Part shown: piece after piece, positions 8,172 through 16,849 of the stretch
Layout: the number at the start of each line of letters is the position of its first letter
Numbering within the stretch: position 1 is the stretch's first letter
Assembly (NCBI GenBank): GCA_965539935.1
Contig: CBETVX010000006.1
Location: 13,217-77,216 of the forward strand
DNA from: CBETVX01 sp965539935
GTDB taxonomy: Bacteria; Bacillota; Clostridia; Peptostreptococcales; Caminicellaceae
DNA length: 64,000 bases
Direction of reading: 5' to 3'
Notes under the pieces: generated by a model
Seen by the model: only the letters and a program-made list of their open reading frames with translations
What the model was told of the DNA's origin: nothing
Database searches by the model: none
Translations under genes and position numbers: made by a program

Positions 8172-8558
8172 ATGGCAAGCGAAAAAGTACAAAACTTAAT
8201 TGAAGAAGTTAAAAATCTTACTGTATTAGAATTATCTGAGTTAGTAAAGGCTTTAGAAGAAGAATTTGGTGTAAGTGCACAAGCTCCTATGATGGCAGCA
8301 ATGCCTGTAGCTGGTGGAGCAGCTGGTGGAGCAGCTGAAGAAGAAAAGACAGAATTCGATGTTATCTTAACTAGTGCAGGCGCTAAGAAGATTGGCGTTA
8401 TCAAAGTTGTAAGAGAAATCACTGGATTAGGATTAAAAGAAGCAAAAGCTCTTGTAGATGGTGCTCCAAGCCCAGTTAAAGAAGGAGTAGCTAAAGAAGA
8501 AGCTGAAAGCATGAAAACTAAATTAGAAGATGCAGGAGCAACTGTAGAACTTAAATAA
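8172..8558 (+). CDS. rplL: 50S ribosomal protein L7/L12
   Basis: A 128-residue stalk dimer protein that recruits translational GTPases. It has an N-terminal dimerisation helix, an Ala/Gly hinge (about 45-58), and the C-terminal domain with KIGVIKVVREITGLGLKEAK. It ends the operon, before two strong terminators. Confidence 0.97.
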   Translation: MASEKVQNLIEEVKNLTVLELSELVKALEEEFGVSAQAPMMAAMPVAGGAAGGAAEEEKTEFDVILTSAGAKKIGVIKVVREITGLGLKEAKALVDGAPSPVKEGVAKEEAESMKTKLEDAGATVELK

Positions 8559-8575
8559 TTTAGTAATTTTAAAAC

Positions 8576-8610
8576 AAAGGTACCTCAGTAGATTTACTGA
8601 GGTACCTTTT
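8576..8610 (+). terminator. terminator 1 after rplL
   Basis: A 15-bp perfect stem (AAAGGTACCTCAGTA with its complement) around GAT, running into TTTTGTTT. Confidence 0.9.
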
Positions 8611-8645
8611 GTTTAATTTTAAATAATATACAAATACTTTACTCT

Positions 8646-8676
8646 AAAAGGCAGAAATTTTATTTTCTGCCTTTTT
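8646..8676 (+). terminator. terminator 2 after rplL
   Basis: AAAAGGCAGAAA pairs with TTTCTGCCTTTT and is followed by a T-rich run. With terminator 1 it insulates the ribosomal operon from the accessory genes. Confidence 0.85.
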
Positions 8677-8776
8677 TCTTTATGTAATAAAAGGAATATT
8701 TGGTCAAATATAGAATATTTAAAATATAATTATTTTTAAAAAGATAATGACAACAAATGCAATAGGAGTGAGACCT

Positions 8777-10201
8777 ATGGAAAGTAATTTCAATAGGAGA
8801 GAGAATAATGGGGACAATCCATTGCTTCCTGAATATTTCATATCCACAATGGAGAAAATATTTGACCCAATTCCAGTGCCTATAATTCTTATAGATAAAG
8901 ACACAAGAATAGTTATGATAAATCAGGCCTTCGCCGACTATTTGGGATATTCTAAAGAAAAACTATATGGTAAAAAGGTAAATGAAGTAGATAAAAATAC
9001 TAGGTTTCCATATGTGTTCAAGACTAAAAAGGCTGAGATAGCATGGAAACATACTTTTAAAAATGGACATACAGCTATTGTGCATAGGATACCTGTACTT
9101 GATAAAGAACAGGAAATAATGTATGGTTTTGGTATAATACTTTTTGAAGATTTAGGTCAATTTAGGAACATTATAGAAAAAAATAAGCTGTTAGAAACAG
9201 AACTACAACACTTTAAAGACCAATTAAGGGAAATACGTGGGGCTAAATATTCATGGGATACCATAGTGGGAAATAGCGAGAAAATACAGGAAGCAAAATA
9301 TATGGCTAAGAAAGCTGCCCAGACCAATTCAAATGTATTGCTTTTAGGAGAAAGTGGAACTGGAAAAGAGCTATTTGCCCATGCCATACATAATGGAAGT
9401 GGAAGAAGCTATTTTCCCTTTGTTAAAGTAAACTGTGCGGCAATTCCATCGGAATTATTGGAATCAGAGTTGTTTGGCTATGAAGGCGGGGCCTTTACCG
9501 GTGCAAGAAAGCAGGGTAAAATAGGAAAATTTGAATTAGCCAGTGGCGGTAGTATATTTTTAGATGAAATAGGAGATATGCCTATGAATATGCAGGCAAA
9601 ACTTCTTAGGGTTCTTCAAGAAAAGGAAATAGAAAGGATCGGTAGTAATAAAACCCAAAAAGTGGACATAAGGGTAATAGCAGCTACAAACAAGGACTTG
9701 AGGAAGATGGTAGATGAGAAAAAATTTAGGGAAGATTTATTTTATAGACTCAATGTAATGACTATAGAAATTCCACCTTTGAGGGAAAGATATGGCGACA
9801 TTAAGTCCCTTGCAAATCTATTGCTGAAAAAAATATCTAATCAACTTGGAAAATATGTATGTAAAATTGATAAAAGAACAATGGAATATTTAGAAAGTCA
9901 TACTTGGCCAGGAAATGTAAGAGAACTTGAAAATGTCTTAGAAAGGGCTATCAATTTAGCAGACTCGGATACTATATTACCAGTGTACTTACCTTCATAT
10001 CTAACCCAGACAAATAAAGCTATAATTAACGGTCCCATAAAATCCCTTAAATATATTATTGAGGATGTGGAAAAGGAAGCCATTATAAGATCTTTAGAAT
10101 ACACTAAGGGAAATAAGCTAAAATCTGCTAAAATCCTTGGAATAAGCAGATCAAGTTTATACACCAAAATAGAAAAATATGGAATCAAATACTGTCCATA
10201 A
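8777..10201 (+). CDS. sigma-54-dependent transcriptional activator (PAS/AAA+/Fis)
   Basis: An enhancer-binding protein of 474 residues. It has an N-terminal PAS sensor (about 25-125), a short coiled linker, then an AAA+ domain with Walker A GESGTGKE (191-198), the sigma-54 contact loop GAFTGA (238-243) and Walker B FLDEIG (261-266). A C-terminal Fis-type helix-turn-helix spans about 444-470. I chose ATG 8777 because AGGAG lies 8 nt before it; an ATG at 8747 lacks a site. There is no response-regulator receiver, so the PAS domain probably senses a small molecule. The likely target is the -24/-12 promoter at 10366. Confidence 0.92.
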   Translation: MESNFNRRENNGDNPLLPEYFISTMEKIFDPIPVPIILIDKDTRIVMINQAFADYLGYSKEKLYGKKVNEVDKNTRFPYVFKTKKAEIAWKHTFKNGHTAIVHRIPVLDKEQEIMYGFGIILFEDLGQFRNIIEKNKLLETELQHFKDQLREIRGAKYSWDTIVGNSEKIQEAKYMAKKAAQTNSNVLLLGESGTGKELFAHAIHNGSGRSYFPFVKVNCAAIPSELLESELFGYEGGAFTGARKQGKIGKFELASGGSIFLDEIGDMPMNMQAKLLRVLQEKEIERIGSNKTQKVDIRVIAATNKDLRKMVDEKKFREDLFYRLNVMTIEIPPLRERYGDIKSLANLLLKKISNQLGKYVCKIDKRTMEYLESHTWPGNVRELENVLERAINLADSDTILPVYLPSYLTQTNKAIINGPIKSLKYIIEDVEKEAIIRSLEYTKGNKLKSAKILGISRSSLYTKIEKYGIKYCP

Positions 10202-10258
10202 TTTAATCATTTGTAAAAAAATAAAACATTACATAAGTATAAGATAAGTAGGGGGGAA

Positions 10259-10316
10259 AAGCTAAGGAGCTGTAGTATATTTTTACAGTACCTTAGCTTA
10301 TTAATTTTTTGATATT
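10259..10316 (+). terminator. terminator after the sigma-54 activator gene
   Basis: AAGCTAAGG and CTGTA pair with TACAG and CCTTAGCTT (10259-10300) in a two-part stem, with ATTAATTTTTT following. Confidence 0.75.
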
Positions 10317-10365
10317 TATAATATAGAAAATAACATTGATTCATTGATTTTTTAGGACAAAAATT

Positions 10366-10382
10366 TTGGCATATAATTTGCT
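10366..10382 (+). promoter_or_regulatory. sigma-54 (-24/-12) promoter
   Basis: TTGGCATATAATTTGCT has the invariant GG and GC at the correct spacing and matches the family consensus TTGGCA-N6-TTGCW. It lies 164 bp before the condensing-enzyme gene and just after the activator gene. Upstream, a tandem CATTGAT repeat (about 10334-10348) might be part of an activator site. The rest of the 344-bp gap holds an AGGAGG (10451-10456) with no credible frame after it, and arms CCTTTGA/TCAAAGG (near 10414 and 10496) that could close a leader stem. Confidence 0.85.
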
Positions 10383-10545
10383 CTTTTAAATTTAAAACTT
10401 AGAATATATTTGGCCTTTGATAAAAATATAGTAACTATATTTTAATTACAGGAGGTTTGATTATCATACATATCTATTTAAATCAATAAGATGTCAAAGG
10501 TCTAGAGAAATAGATTTTCAAATAAAAATTATAGGGGGTATTAAA

Positions 10546-11589
10546 ATGGAAAAGGGAAAAATAAATGTTGGAATTGTTGGAACGGGATTATATATACCAG
10601 AGGGAAGGATGACTGCTAAAGAAATATCTGAAGCAACTAAGGGATACTGGACAGAAGATGCTGTTAAAAATAAACTTGGAATAATAGAAAAGCCTATTCC
10701 TGGACCCCATGATGGGACACAGGAAATGGGAGTCAAAGCTGGCTTAGATGCATTAAAAAGAACTGGTGTAGATCCAAAGGAAATCGATTTAATTTTATGT
10801 ATAGGGGAAGAGTGGAAGGAATATCCATTGACAACCTCGGGAATCTATATCCAAGAAAAGATTGGAGCAACCAATGCTTGGGCTATTGATGTTCAGCAGA
10901 GATGTTGTACCACGGTTGCAGCTATGGAGATTGCAAAAAATATGATGATTGCCAGTGATGATATAGATATGGTAATGATTGTAGGAGGATATAGAAATGG
11001 TGACTTTGTAGATTATACCGATAAATCCATGTCAATGATGTACAACCTAGGGGCTGGTGGAGGAGCAATTATTTTAAAGAAAAATTATAATAAAAATCTT
11101 CTATTAGGTACTCATATTATATCTGATGGTTCACTGGCTAGAGACGCAGGAGTTAAGTATGGAGGTATTGCCAATCCAATAACGGCAGAAAATTTAGACA
11201 AAGCCTATAAATCATTGATGATATTCGATGAAAAACATATGAAAGAAAGGCTAAATGAAGTATCTATGAAGAATTGGTTTTACTGTATAGATAAAGCCTT
11301 TGAAAAATCTGGAATTCCTAAAGAAAAATTAGGATATCTAGCAGTACTACACTTTAAATATTCCATGCATAAATATATGATTCAAGAATTGGGGCTTACA
11401 GAAGAAAATACAATCTACTTAAAACATTTTGGCCATATGGGACAGATAGATCAAATACTATCACTACAATTAGGGCTACAGGAAGAAAAGATTAAAGATG
11501 GAACTATTATTTCTATGATTGCCGCTGGGATTGGATATAGTTGGGCAGCAAACGTTATCAAATGGGGGCCAATGGAGGAAAATATTTAG
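10546..11589 (+). CDS. KAS III-like condensing enzyme (thiolase fold)
   Basis: A 347-residue protein resembling 3-oxoacyl-ACP synthase III/FabH. The N-terminal VGIVGTGLYIPE and the repeated thiolase halves are typical. The probable nucleophile is Cys120 in DVQQRCC, and His near 268 (VLHFKYS) fits the FabH catalytic His. Where FabH has Asn in GNTS, this protein has FGHMG, so the classic Cys-His-Asn triad appears altered. It probably forms or transfers an acyl chain by Claisen-type chemistry, but the substrate is unknown. Expression should depend on sigma-54. It is not next to other fatty-acid genes, so housekeeping FabH is unlikely. Confidence 0.82.
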   Translation: MEKGKINVGIVGTGLYIPEGRMTAKEISEATKGYWTEDAVKNKLGIIEKPIPGPHDGTQEMGVKAGLDALKRTGVDPKEIDLILCIGEEWKEYPLTTSGIYIQEKIGATNAWAIDVQQRCCTTVAAMEIAKNMMIASDDIDMVMIVGGYRNGDFVDYTDKSMSMMYNLGAGGGAIILKKNYNKNLLLGTHIISDGSLARDAGVKYGGIANPITAENLDKAYKSLMIFDEKHMKERLNEVSMKNWFYCIDKAFEKSGIPKEKLGYLAVLHFKYSMHKYMIQELGLTEENTIYLKHFGHMGQIDQILSLQLGLQEEKIKDGTIISMIAAGIGYSWAANVIKWGPMEENI

Positions 11590-11739
11590 AGTGCTGATTT
11601 TAGAGATTAGTTGAGAGATAGAATAATTGCAAAGTATCTAACAGATTTACTTTAAGATGGTTTTACTATATAGATTGGAATAAAAGACAATAACTATATC
11701 ATTAATGATATGGTAAAATATACAAAAAGGGGGGCCAAT

Positions 11740-12636
11740 ATGTCAAGGAAAGTAAAGTTAAAGAAAGTTGAATTATCTAATGGTGAAACATTAGGGTATA
11801 GAGAAACAGTTGAGGGGGAAAAGGTATTATTACTGATTCATGGCAATATGACATCCTCAAAGCATTGGGACATACTAATAGATAAATTGCCAGAGGAATA
11901 TAAGGTTTATGCAATTGACCTTAGAGGTTTTGGAATATCTACATATAATAAATCCATCAATGGCTTAAAGGATTTTTCGGAAGATGTAAAACTTTTTGTA
12001 GATGCTATAGGGCTTAAAAAGTTTAGTGTAGCAGGATGGTCAACAGGTGGAGGCGTAGCTATGCAGTTTGCAGCAGACTATCCAGAACTAGTAGAAAAGC
12101 TTATATTAATAGAATCAGTTGGTATTAAAGGATATCCAATGTTTAAAAAAGATGAAAAGGGACAGCCGATACCAGGACAGTTGCTGAAGACCCGTGAAGA
12201 GATTGCTAAAGATCCTATCCAAGTACTTCCTATATTAAAGGCCTATGCTAATAGAGATAAAGAGACATTAAAAAATATATGGAATATGTCAATATACACC
12301 CATAATAAACCAACTGAAGAGAAATATGAAGAATATCTGAATGATATGTTAACACAAAGAAACTTAGTAGATGTGGACTACGGATTACTAACATTTAATA
12401 TTTCAGATGAGAGTAATGGTGTGTCAGATGGAACAGGAGATGTATATAAAATAAAAGCACCTACATTAATAATCCAAGGGGATAGGGATGTAGTTATTCC
12501 TAGGAATATAGGAGAGGAAATTGCTAAAGCAATAGGTGATAATGGTAGGCTAGAAATATTAGAAAACTGTGGTCACTCTCCATTAATAGACTGTTTAGAT
12601 AGACTTACTAAGCTAATTGTAGACTATATTGACTAA
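11740..12636 (+). CDS. alpha/beta hydrolase
   Basis: A 298-residue single-domain hydrolase. It shows the oxyanion motif HGNM (34-37), the nucleophile elbow GWSTGG with Ser101, an acid Asp in QGDRDVVIP and the catalytic His in CGHSP. The closest general types are lactonases, esterases and C-C hydrolases; the substrate is unknown. ATG 11740 follows AAGGGGGG. The 150-bp gap after the condensing-enzyme gene has no clear terminator, so the two are likely coexpressed from the sigma-54 promoter and may act in sequence, for example releasing a product from CoA or opening a lactone. Confidence 0.88.
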   Translation: MSRKVKLKKVELSNGETLGYRETVEGEKVLLLIHGNMTSSKHWDILIDKLPEEYKVYAIDLRGFGISTYNKSINGLKDFSEDVKLFVDAIGLKKFSVAGWSTGGGVAMQFAADYPELVEKLILIESVGIKGYPMFKKDEKGQPIPGQLLKTREEIAKDPIQVLPILKAYANRDKETLKNIWNMSIYTHNKPTEEKYEEYLNDMLTQRNLVDVDYGLLTFNISDESNGVSDGTGDVYKIKAPTLIIQGDRDVVIPRNIGEEIAKAIGDNGRLEILENCGHSPLIDCLDRLTKLIVDYID

Positions 12637-12669
12637 TGAAGAATAGAATATGAACCCTAAAGCTACTAT

Positions 12670-12700
12670 AAAGGATGCTTATTATAAGTATCCTTTCTTT
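12670..12700 (+). terminator. terminator after the alpha/beta hydrolase gene
   Basis: AAAGGATGCTTA pairs with TAAGTATCCTTT around TTA, then CTTTATTT follows. Confidence 0.85.
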
Positions 12701-12775
12701 ATTTGATTAAAGGAAGTGAATAGGTATTAGATTATTTCCATATAAAACTTTATAAAATTAAGTATTAATAAAGAC

Positions 12776-12804
12776 TTGACATAGAAATACTGTTATGATA
12801 ACAT
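12776..12804 (+). promoter_or_regulatory. probable sigma-A promoter of rpoB-rpoC
   Basis: TTGACA lies 17 bp before TAACAT (a 4/6 match to the -10). It is the best promoter in the 515-bp gap between the hydrolase gene and rpoB, about 345 bp before rpoB. Confidence 0.55.
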
Positions 12805-12810
12805 TGTAAA

Positions 12811-13151
12811 ATGCCATAAGAGTGTACTTTTGTATTGATTGTATAAAAAAACTTGATTTGGAGATAATACATAGGTAATGTCTAGTAAAAATTAAGTTTT
12901 TAGTAAAAACTCTTTAGATTACTATAACAAAGGTATTTATATATAAAATACTTTTGTTCAATATATATTCAATAAACCAAATAAAAAAGTCTTCAATTTG
13001 AATTGAAGATTCTAAAGGTTAACTTTTTATAACCCATTATGGAAATTATATTTCATAATAATATGGAATTAAAAATAATTTCCTATGAGTTGTTGTAAAA
13101 AGGATTTGTTAAAGTAGACTTTTTTATTTTACTATAAGGGGTGAATAATGA
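12811..13151 (+). promoter_or_regulatory. long structured leader of rpoB
   Basis: About 340 nt of AT-rich untranslated sequence with three hairpins: 12927-12957 (ACAAAGGTATTT arm), 12988-13011 (11-bp perfect stem AGTCTTCAATT/AATTGAAGATT) and 13041-13083 (GGAAATTAT/ATAATTTCC around a long loop). None has a good T tract. Such a leader suggests post-initiation control of RNA polymerase synthesis; I do not recognise a known family. Confidence 0.5.
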
Positions 13152-16100
13152 ATGCCACATCCTATTCAGGTCGGCAAAAACACACGAATGAGCTTTGCAA
13201 AAATCGATGAAGTTACTGAAATGCCAAACCTCATCGAGATTCAAAAAGAGTCATACAAATGGTTCTTAGAACAAGGGTTAATGGAAGCTTTCAATGATAT
13301 TACACCTATACAAGATTATACTGGTAATCTTATTCTAGAATTTGTTAGTTATTCATTAGATGGAGAACCTAAGTATGATCAAGAAGAATGTAAAGAAAGA
13401 GATGTAACATATGCAGTGCCACTTAAAGTAAAAGTACGATTTATCAACAAGGAAACTGGAGAAGTAAAAGAACAAGAGGTTTTCATGGGTGATTTCCCAC
13501 TGATGACCGATAAAGGTACTTTTATAATAAATGGAGCTGAAAGAGTTATAGTAAGTCAGCTAGTAAGATCTCCAGGGCCCTACTATGACAGACAAATAGA
13601 TAAAGCAGGAAGAGAATTGTTTTCAACAACAGTTATACCTAATAGAGGTGCGTGGCTTGAATACGAAACAGATTCTAACAGAATAGTTTCTGTTAGAATC
13701 GACAGAACAAGGAAACTTCCATTCACAGTATTTGTAAGAGCATTAGGTTACGGAACAGATCAGGAAATTATTAACTTATTTGGAGAAGATGAAAGACTTA
13801 CAAGAACACTAGATAAGGATAACACAAAAAACCAAGAAGAAGGTCTAATTGAAGTATATAAAAAACTAAGACCAGGTGAACCGCCTACAGTAGATAGTGC
13901 AAACAATCTGATTAATTCTCTATTTTTTGATCCTAAAAGATATGATTTAGCCAAAGTAGGTAGATATAAATATAATAAAAAGCTGGGGCTTTCAGATAGA
14001 ATAACTAATGTGGTTGCAGCTGAGGATATTGTAGATATAAACACTGGTGAAATTTTAGTAGAAAAAGATCAAAAAATAGATAGAAAAACTGCAGTTGAAA
14101 TTGAGGACTCAGGTATCAAATCCGTACTAGTTTATGGTGAAGATGAAAGAGTCGTAAAAGTAATAGGAAATAATTTTGTAGATATAAAAGCTCATATTAA
14201 CTTTAATGTTGATGAGTTGAATATCAATGAAAAGGTACATTACCCAGTTTTAAAAGAAATACTAGATGCCTATGAAAGCGAAGAAGAAATTAAAGAAGCT
14301 ATTAAGGATAGGATAAAAGAGCTTATACCAAAGCATATTACTAAAGATGATATTATAGCTACTATGAGTTATATTTTAAATCTTCCCTATGGCATTGGTA
14401 ATGTTGATGACATAGACCATTTAGGAAATAGAAGATTAAGATCCGTTGGAGAACTTCTTCAAAATCAATTTAGAATTGGTTTGTCTAGAATGGAAAGAGT
14501 AGTTAAAGAAAGAATGACTATTCAAGATATGGAAGCTATAACTCCACAGGCTCTAATTAATATTAGACCAGTTGCAGCAGCTATCAAAGAATTTTTCGGT
14601 AGCAGTCAGTTATCACAATTCATGGATCAAACAAACCCTCTTTCAGAACTTACCCATAAAAGGAGACTATCGGCATTAGGTCCAGGTGGATTGTCTAGGG
14701 AGAGAGCGGGCTTTGAAGTAAGGGACGTTCATAATTCTCACTATGGTAGAATGTGTCCAATAGAAACGCCTGAAGGACCAAATATCGGTCTTATTAACTC
14801 ATTAAGTACCTATGCTAGGGTAAACGAATATGGATTTATCGAAGCACCATATAGAAGAGTAGATAAGGAAAAAGGTGTAGTTACTAATGAAATAGACCAT
14901 TTAACTGCCGATGAAGAAGAAAAGTTCATTTTCTGTCAAGCAAATGAGCCATTAGATGAAGAAGGTAGATTTATAAATAAAAGGGTAATAGCAAGGATTA
15001 GAGGCGGAGATATTGACGTTGTACCAAGTTCAGAAGTAGATTATATGGATGTATCTCCAAGACAAATAGTTTCAGTTGCTACGGCTATGATTCCTTTCCT
15101 TGAAAACGATGATGCCAACAGAGCCTTGATGGGTTCAAACATGCAACGTCAGGCAGTACCACTAGTAAAACCTGATTCTCCTATTATAGGGACAGGTATG
15201 GAATACGCAGCAGCTAAGGATTCGGGAACGGTTATAGTAGCTAAAAATGATGGAATAGTAGATAAAGTAACTGCTGACGAAATAGTTATAAAAAGAGATT
15301 CCGATGGTGGAAAAGACCATTATAAAATACTTAAGTTTAAACGTTCTAACCAAGGAACTTGTATAAACCAAAGACCTTTAGTTGATAGAGGTGAAAAGAT
15401 TAAAGCTGGAGATATAATTGCCGATGGTCCATCAACTGACAATGGAGAAATAGCTCTAGGGCAGAACCTGTTAGTTGGTTTTATGACTTGGGAAGGATAT
15501 AACTATGAGGATGCTATTCTTTTAAGTGAAGAGTTAGTTATCAATGACGTATTAAGTTCAATTCATATTGAAGAATACGAAGCAGAAGCAAGGGATACTA
15601 AACTAGGACCTGAAGAAATAACAAGGGATATACCTAATGTTGGAGAAGATGCCCTTAAGAACCTGGATGAAAGAGGTATAATCAGAGTAGGTGCTGAAGT
15701 AGTTTCTGGAGATATACTTGTTGGAAAAGTAACTCCTAAGGGAGAAACTGAACTTACTGCTGAAGAAAGATTACTTAGAGCAATATTTGGAGAAAAGGCT
15801 AGAGAAGTTAGAGATACATCCCTTAGAGTGCCCCATGGTGAATCAGGTATTATAGTAGATGTTAAAGTATTTACCAGGGAAAATGGAGATGAACTACCTC
15901 CAGGAGTAAATATTTTAGTTAGGGTATATATTGCCAAGAAGAGAAAGATTAACGTTGGGGACAAAATGGCCGGACGACATGGTAATAAAGGTGTTATTTC
16001 TAGAATATTACCGGTTGAAGATATGCCATTCTTAGAAGATGGAACTCCACTACAAGTAATTCTTAACCCACTAGGTGTACCTTCCCGTATGAACATAGGG

Positions 16101-16805
16101 CAGGTGCTTGAAGTACATTTAGGGTTAGCAGCTAAAAAATTAGGATGGAAAGTAGCTACTCCAGTATTTGATGGAGCTAGGGAACGTGACATAATGGAAC
16201 TTCTTGAAGAATGTGGATATCCATCAGATGGGAAATTACAACTTTATGATGGAAGAACAGGAGCCCCATTTGATAATCGTGTTACAGTTGGATATATGTA
16301 CATGTTAAAACTTCACCATCTTGTAGATGATAAAATCCATGCAAGAAGTACAGGTCCATATTCATTAGTAACACAACAACCCCTTGGAGGTAAAGCTCAA
16401 TTTGGTGGTCAAAGATTTGGTGAGATGGAGGTTTGGGCCCTTGAAGCCTATGGTGCAGCCCATACCCTTCAAGAAATATTAACTGTTAAGTCCGATGATG
16501 TTGTTGGACGTGTAAAGACTTACGAGGCCATTGTTAAAGGCGAAAATATTCCTGAACCAGGAATACCAGAATCCTTCAAGGTACTTATAAAAGAATTACA
16601 AAGTTTATCATTAGATGTCAAAGTCTTATCAGAGAATGAGGCTGAGATAGAGATTAAAGAAGACGATGAAGATGATATAGATGAAGTTGATAGCTTAATG
16701 GAAAGTGATTATGCTATAAATGGAAATGAAGAAAATAAGAAAAAAGAGTATTATGAAAATGCCTATAATAATGACGATAAAGATAATGACTATGATGAAG
16801 AGTAA
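13152..16805 (+). CDS. rpoB: DNA-directed RNA polymerase subunit beta
   Basis: A 1217-residue catalytic subunit. The rifampicin-binding cluster is intact (GSSQLSQFMDQ and THKRRLSALGPGG), with the usual Asp, His and Ser, so no resistance change is seen. The GDKMAGRHGNKGV motif and the C-terminal HARSTGPYSLVTQQPLGGKA anchor are present. The last 50 residues are an acidic Asp/Glu/Asn tail. ATG 13152 follows AAGGGGTG; an out-of-frame ATG lies 4 bases earlier. It is 44 bp from rpoC. Confidence 0.98.
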   Translation: MPHPIQVGKNTRMSFAKIDEVTEMPNLIEIQKESYKWFLEQGLMEAFNDITPIQDYTGNLILEFVSYSLDGEPKYDQEECKERDVTYAVPLKVKVRFINKETGEVKEQEVFMGDFPLMTDKGTFIINGAERVIVSQLVRSPGPYYDRQIDKAGRELFSTTVIPNRGAWLEYETDSNRIVSVRIDRTRKLPFTVFVRALGYGTDQEIINLFGEDERLTRTLDKDNTKNQEEGLIEVYKKLRPGEPPTVDSANNLINSLFFDPKRYDLAKVGRYKYNKKLGLSDRITNVVAAEDIVDINTGEILVEKDQKIDRKTAVEIEDSGIKSVLVYGEDERVVKVIGNNFVDIKAHINFNVDELNINEKVHYPVLKEILDAYESEEEIKEAIKDRIKELIPKHITKDDIIATMSYILNLPYGIGNVDDIDHLGNRRLRSVGELLQNQFRIGLSRMERVVKERMTIQDMEAITPQALINIRPVAAAIKEFFGSSQLSQFMDQTNPLSELTHKRRLSALGPGGLSRERAGFEVRDVHNSHYGRMCPIETPEGPNIGLINSLSTYARVNEYGFIEAPYRRVDKEKGVVTNEIDHLTADEEEKFIFCQANEPLDEEGRFINKRVIARIRGGDIDVVPSSEVDYMDVSPRQIVSVATAMIPFLENDDANRALMGSNMQRQAVPLVKPDSPIIGTGMEYAAAKDSGTVIVAKNDGIVDKVTADEIVIKRDSDGGKDHYKILKFKRSNQGTCINQRPLVDRGEKIKAGDIIADGPSTDNGEIALGQNLLVGFMTWEGYNYEDAILLSEELVINDVLSSIHIEEYEAEARDTKLGPEEITRDIPNVGEDALKNLDERGIIRVGAEVVSGDILVGKVTPKGETELTAEERLLRAIFGEKAREVRDTSLRVPHGESGIIVDVKVFTRENGDELPPGVNILVRVYIAKKRKINVGDKMAGRHGNKGVISRILPVEDMPFLEDGTPLQVILNPLGVPSRMNIGQVLEVHLGLAAKKLGWKVATPVFDGARERDIMELLEECGYPSDGKLQLYDGRTGAPFDNRVTVGYMYMLKLHHLVDDKIHARSTGPYSLVTQQPLGGKAQFGGQRFGEMEVWALEAYGAAHTLQEILTVKSDDVVGRVKTYEAIVKGENIPEPGIPESFKVLIKELQSLSLDVKVLSENEAEIEIKEDDEDDIDEVDSLMESDYAINGNEENKKKEYYENAYNNDDKDNDYDEE

Positions 16806-16849
16806 ATCAATTAATTCACATATTCTAATAAAGAAGGGAGAGAAACTCC

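Noticed and set aside
10451..10484. Strong AGGAGG with a possible TTG-started 10-residue frame before the KAS III-like gene
   Set aside because: The TTG is about one base from the site, too close, and the frame is very short.
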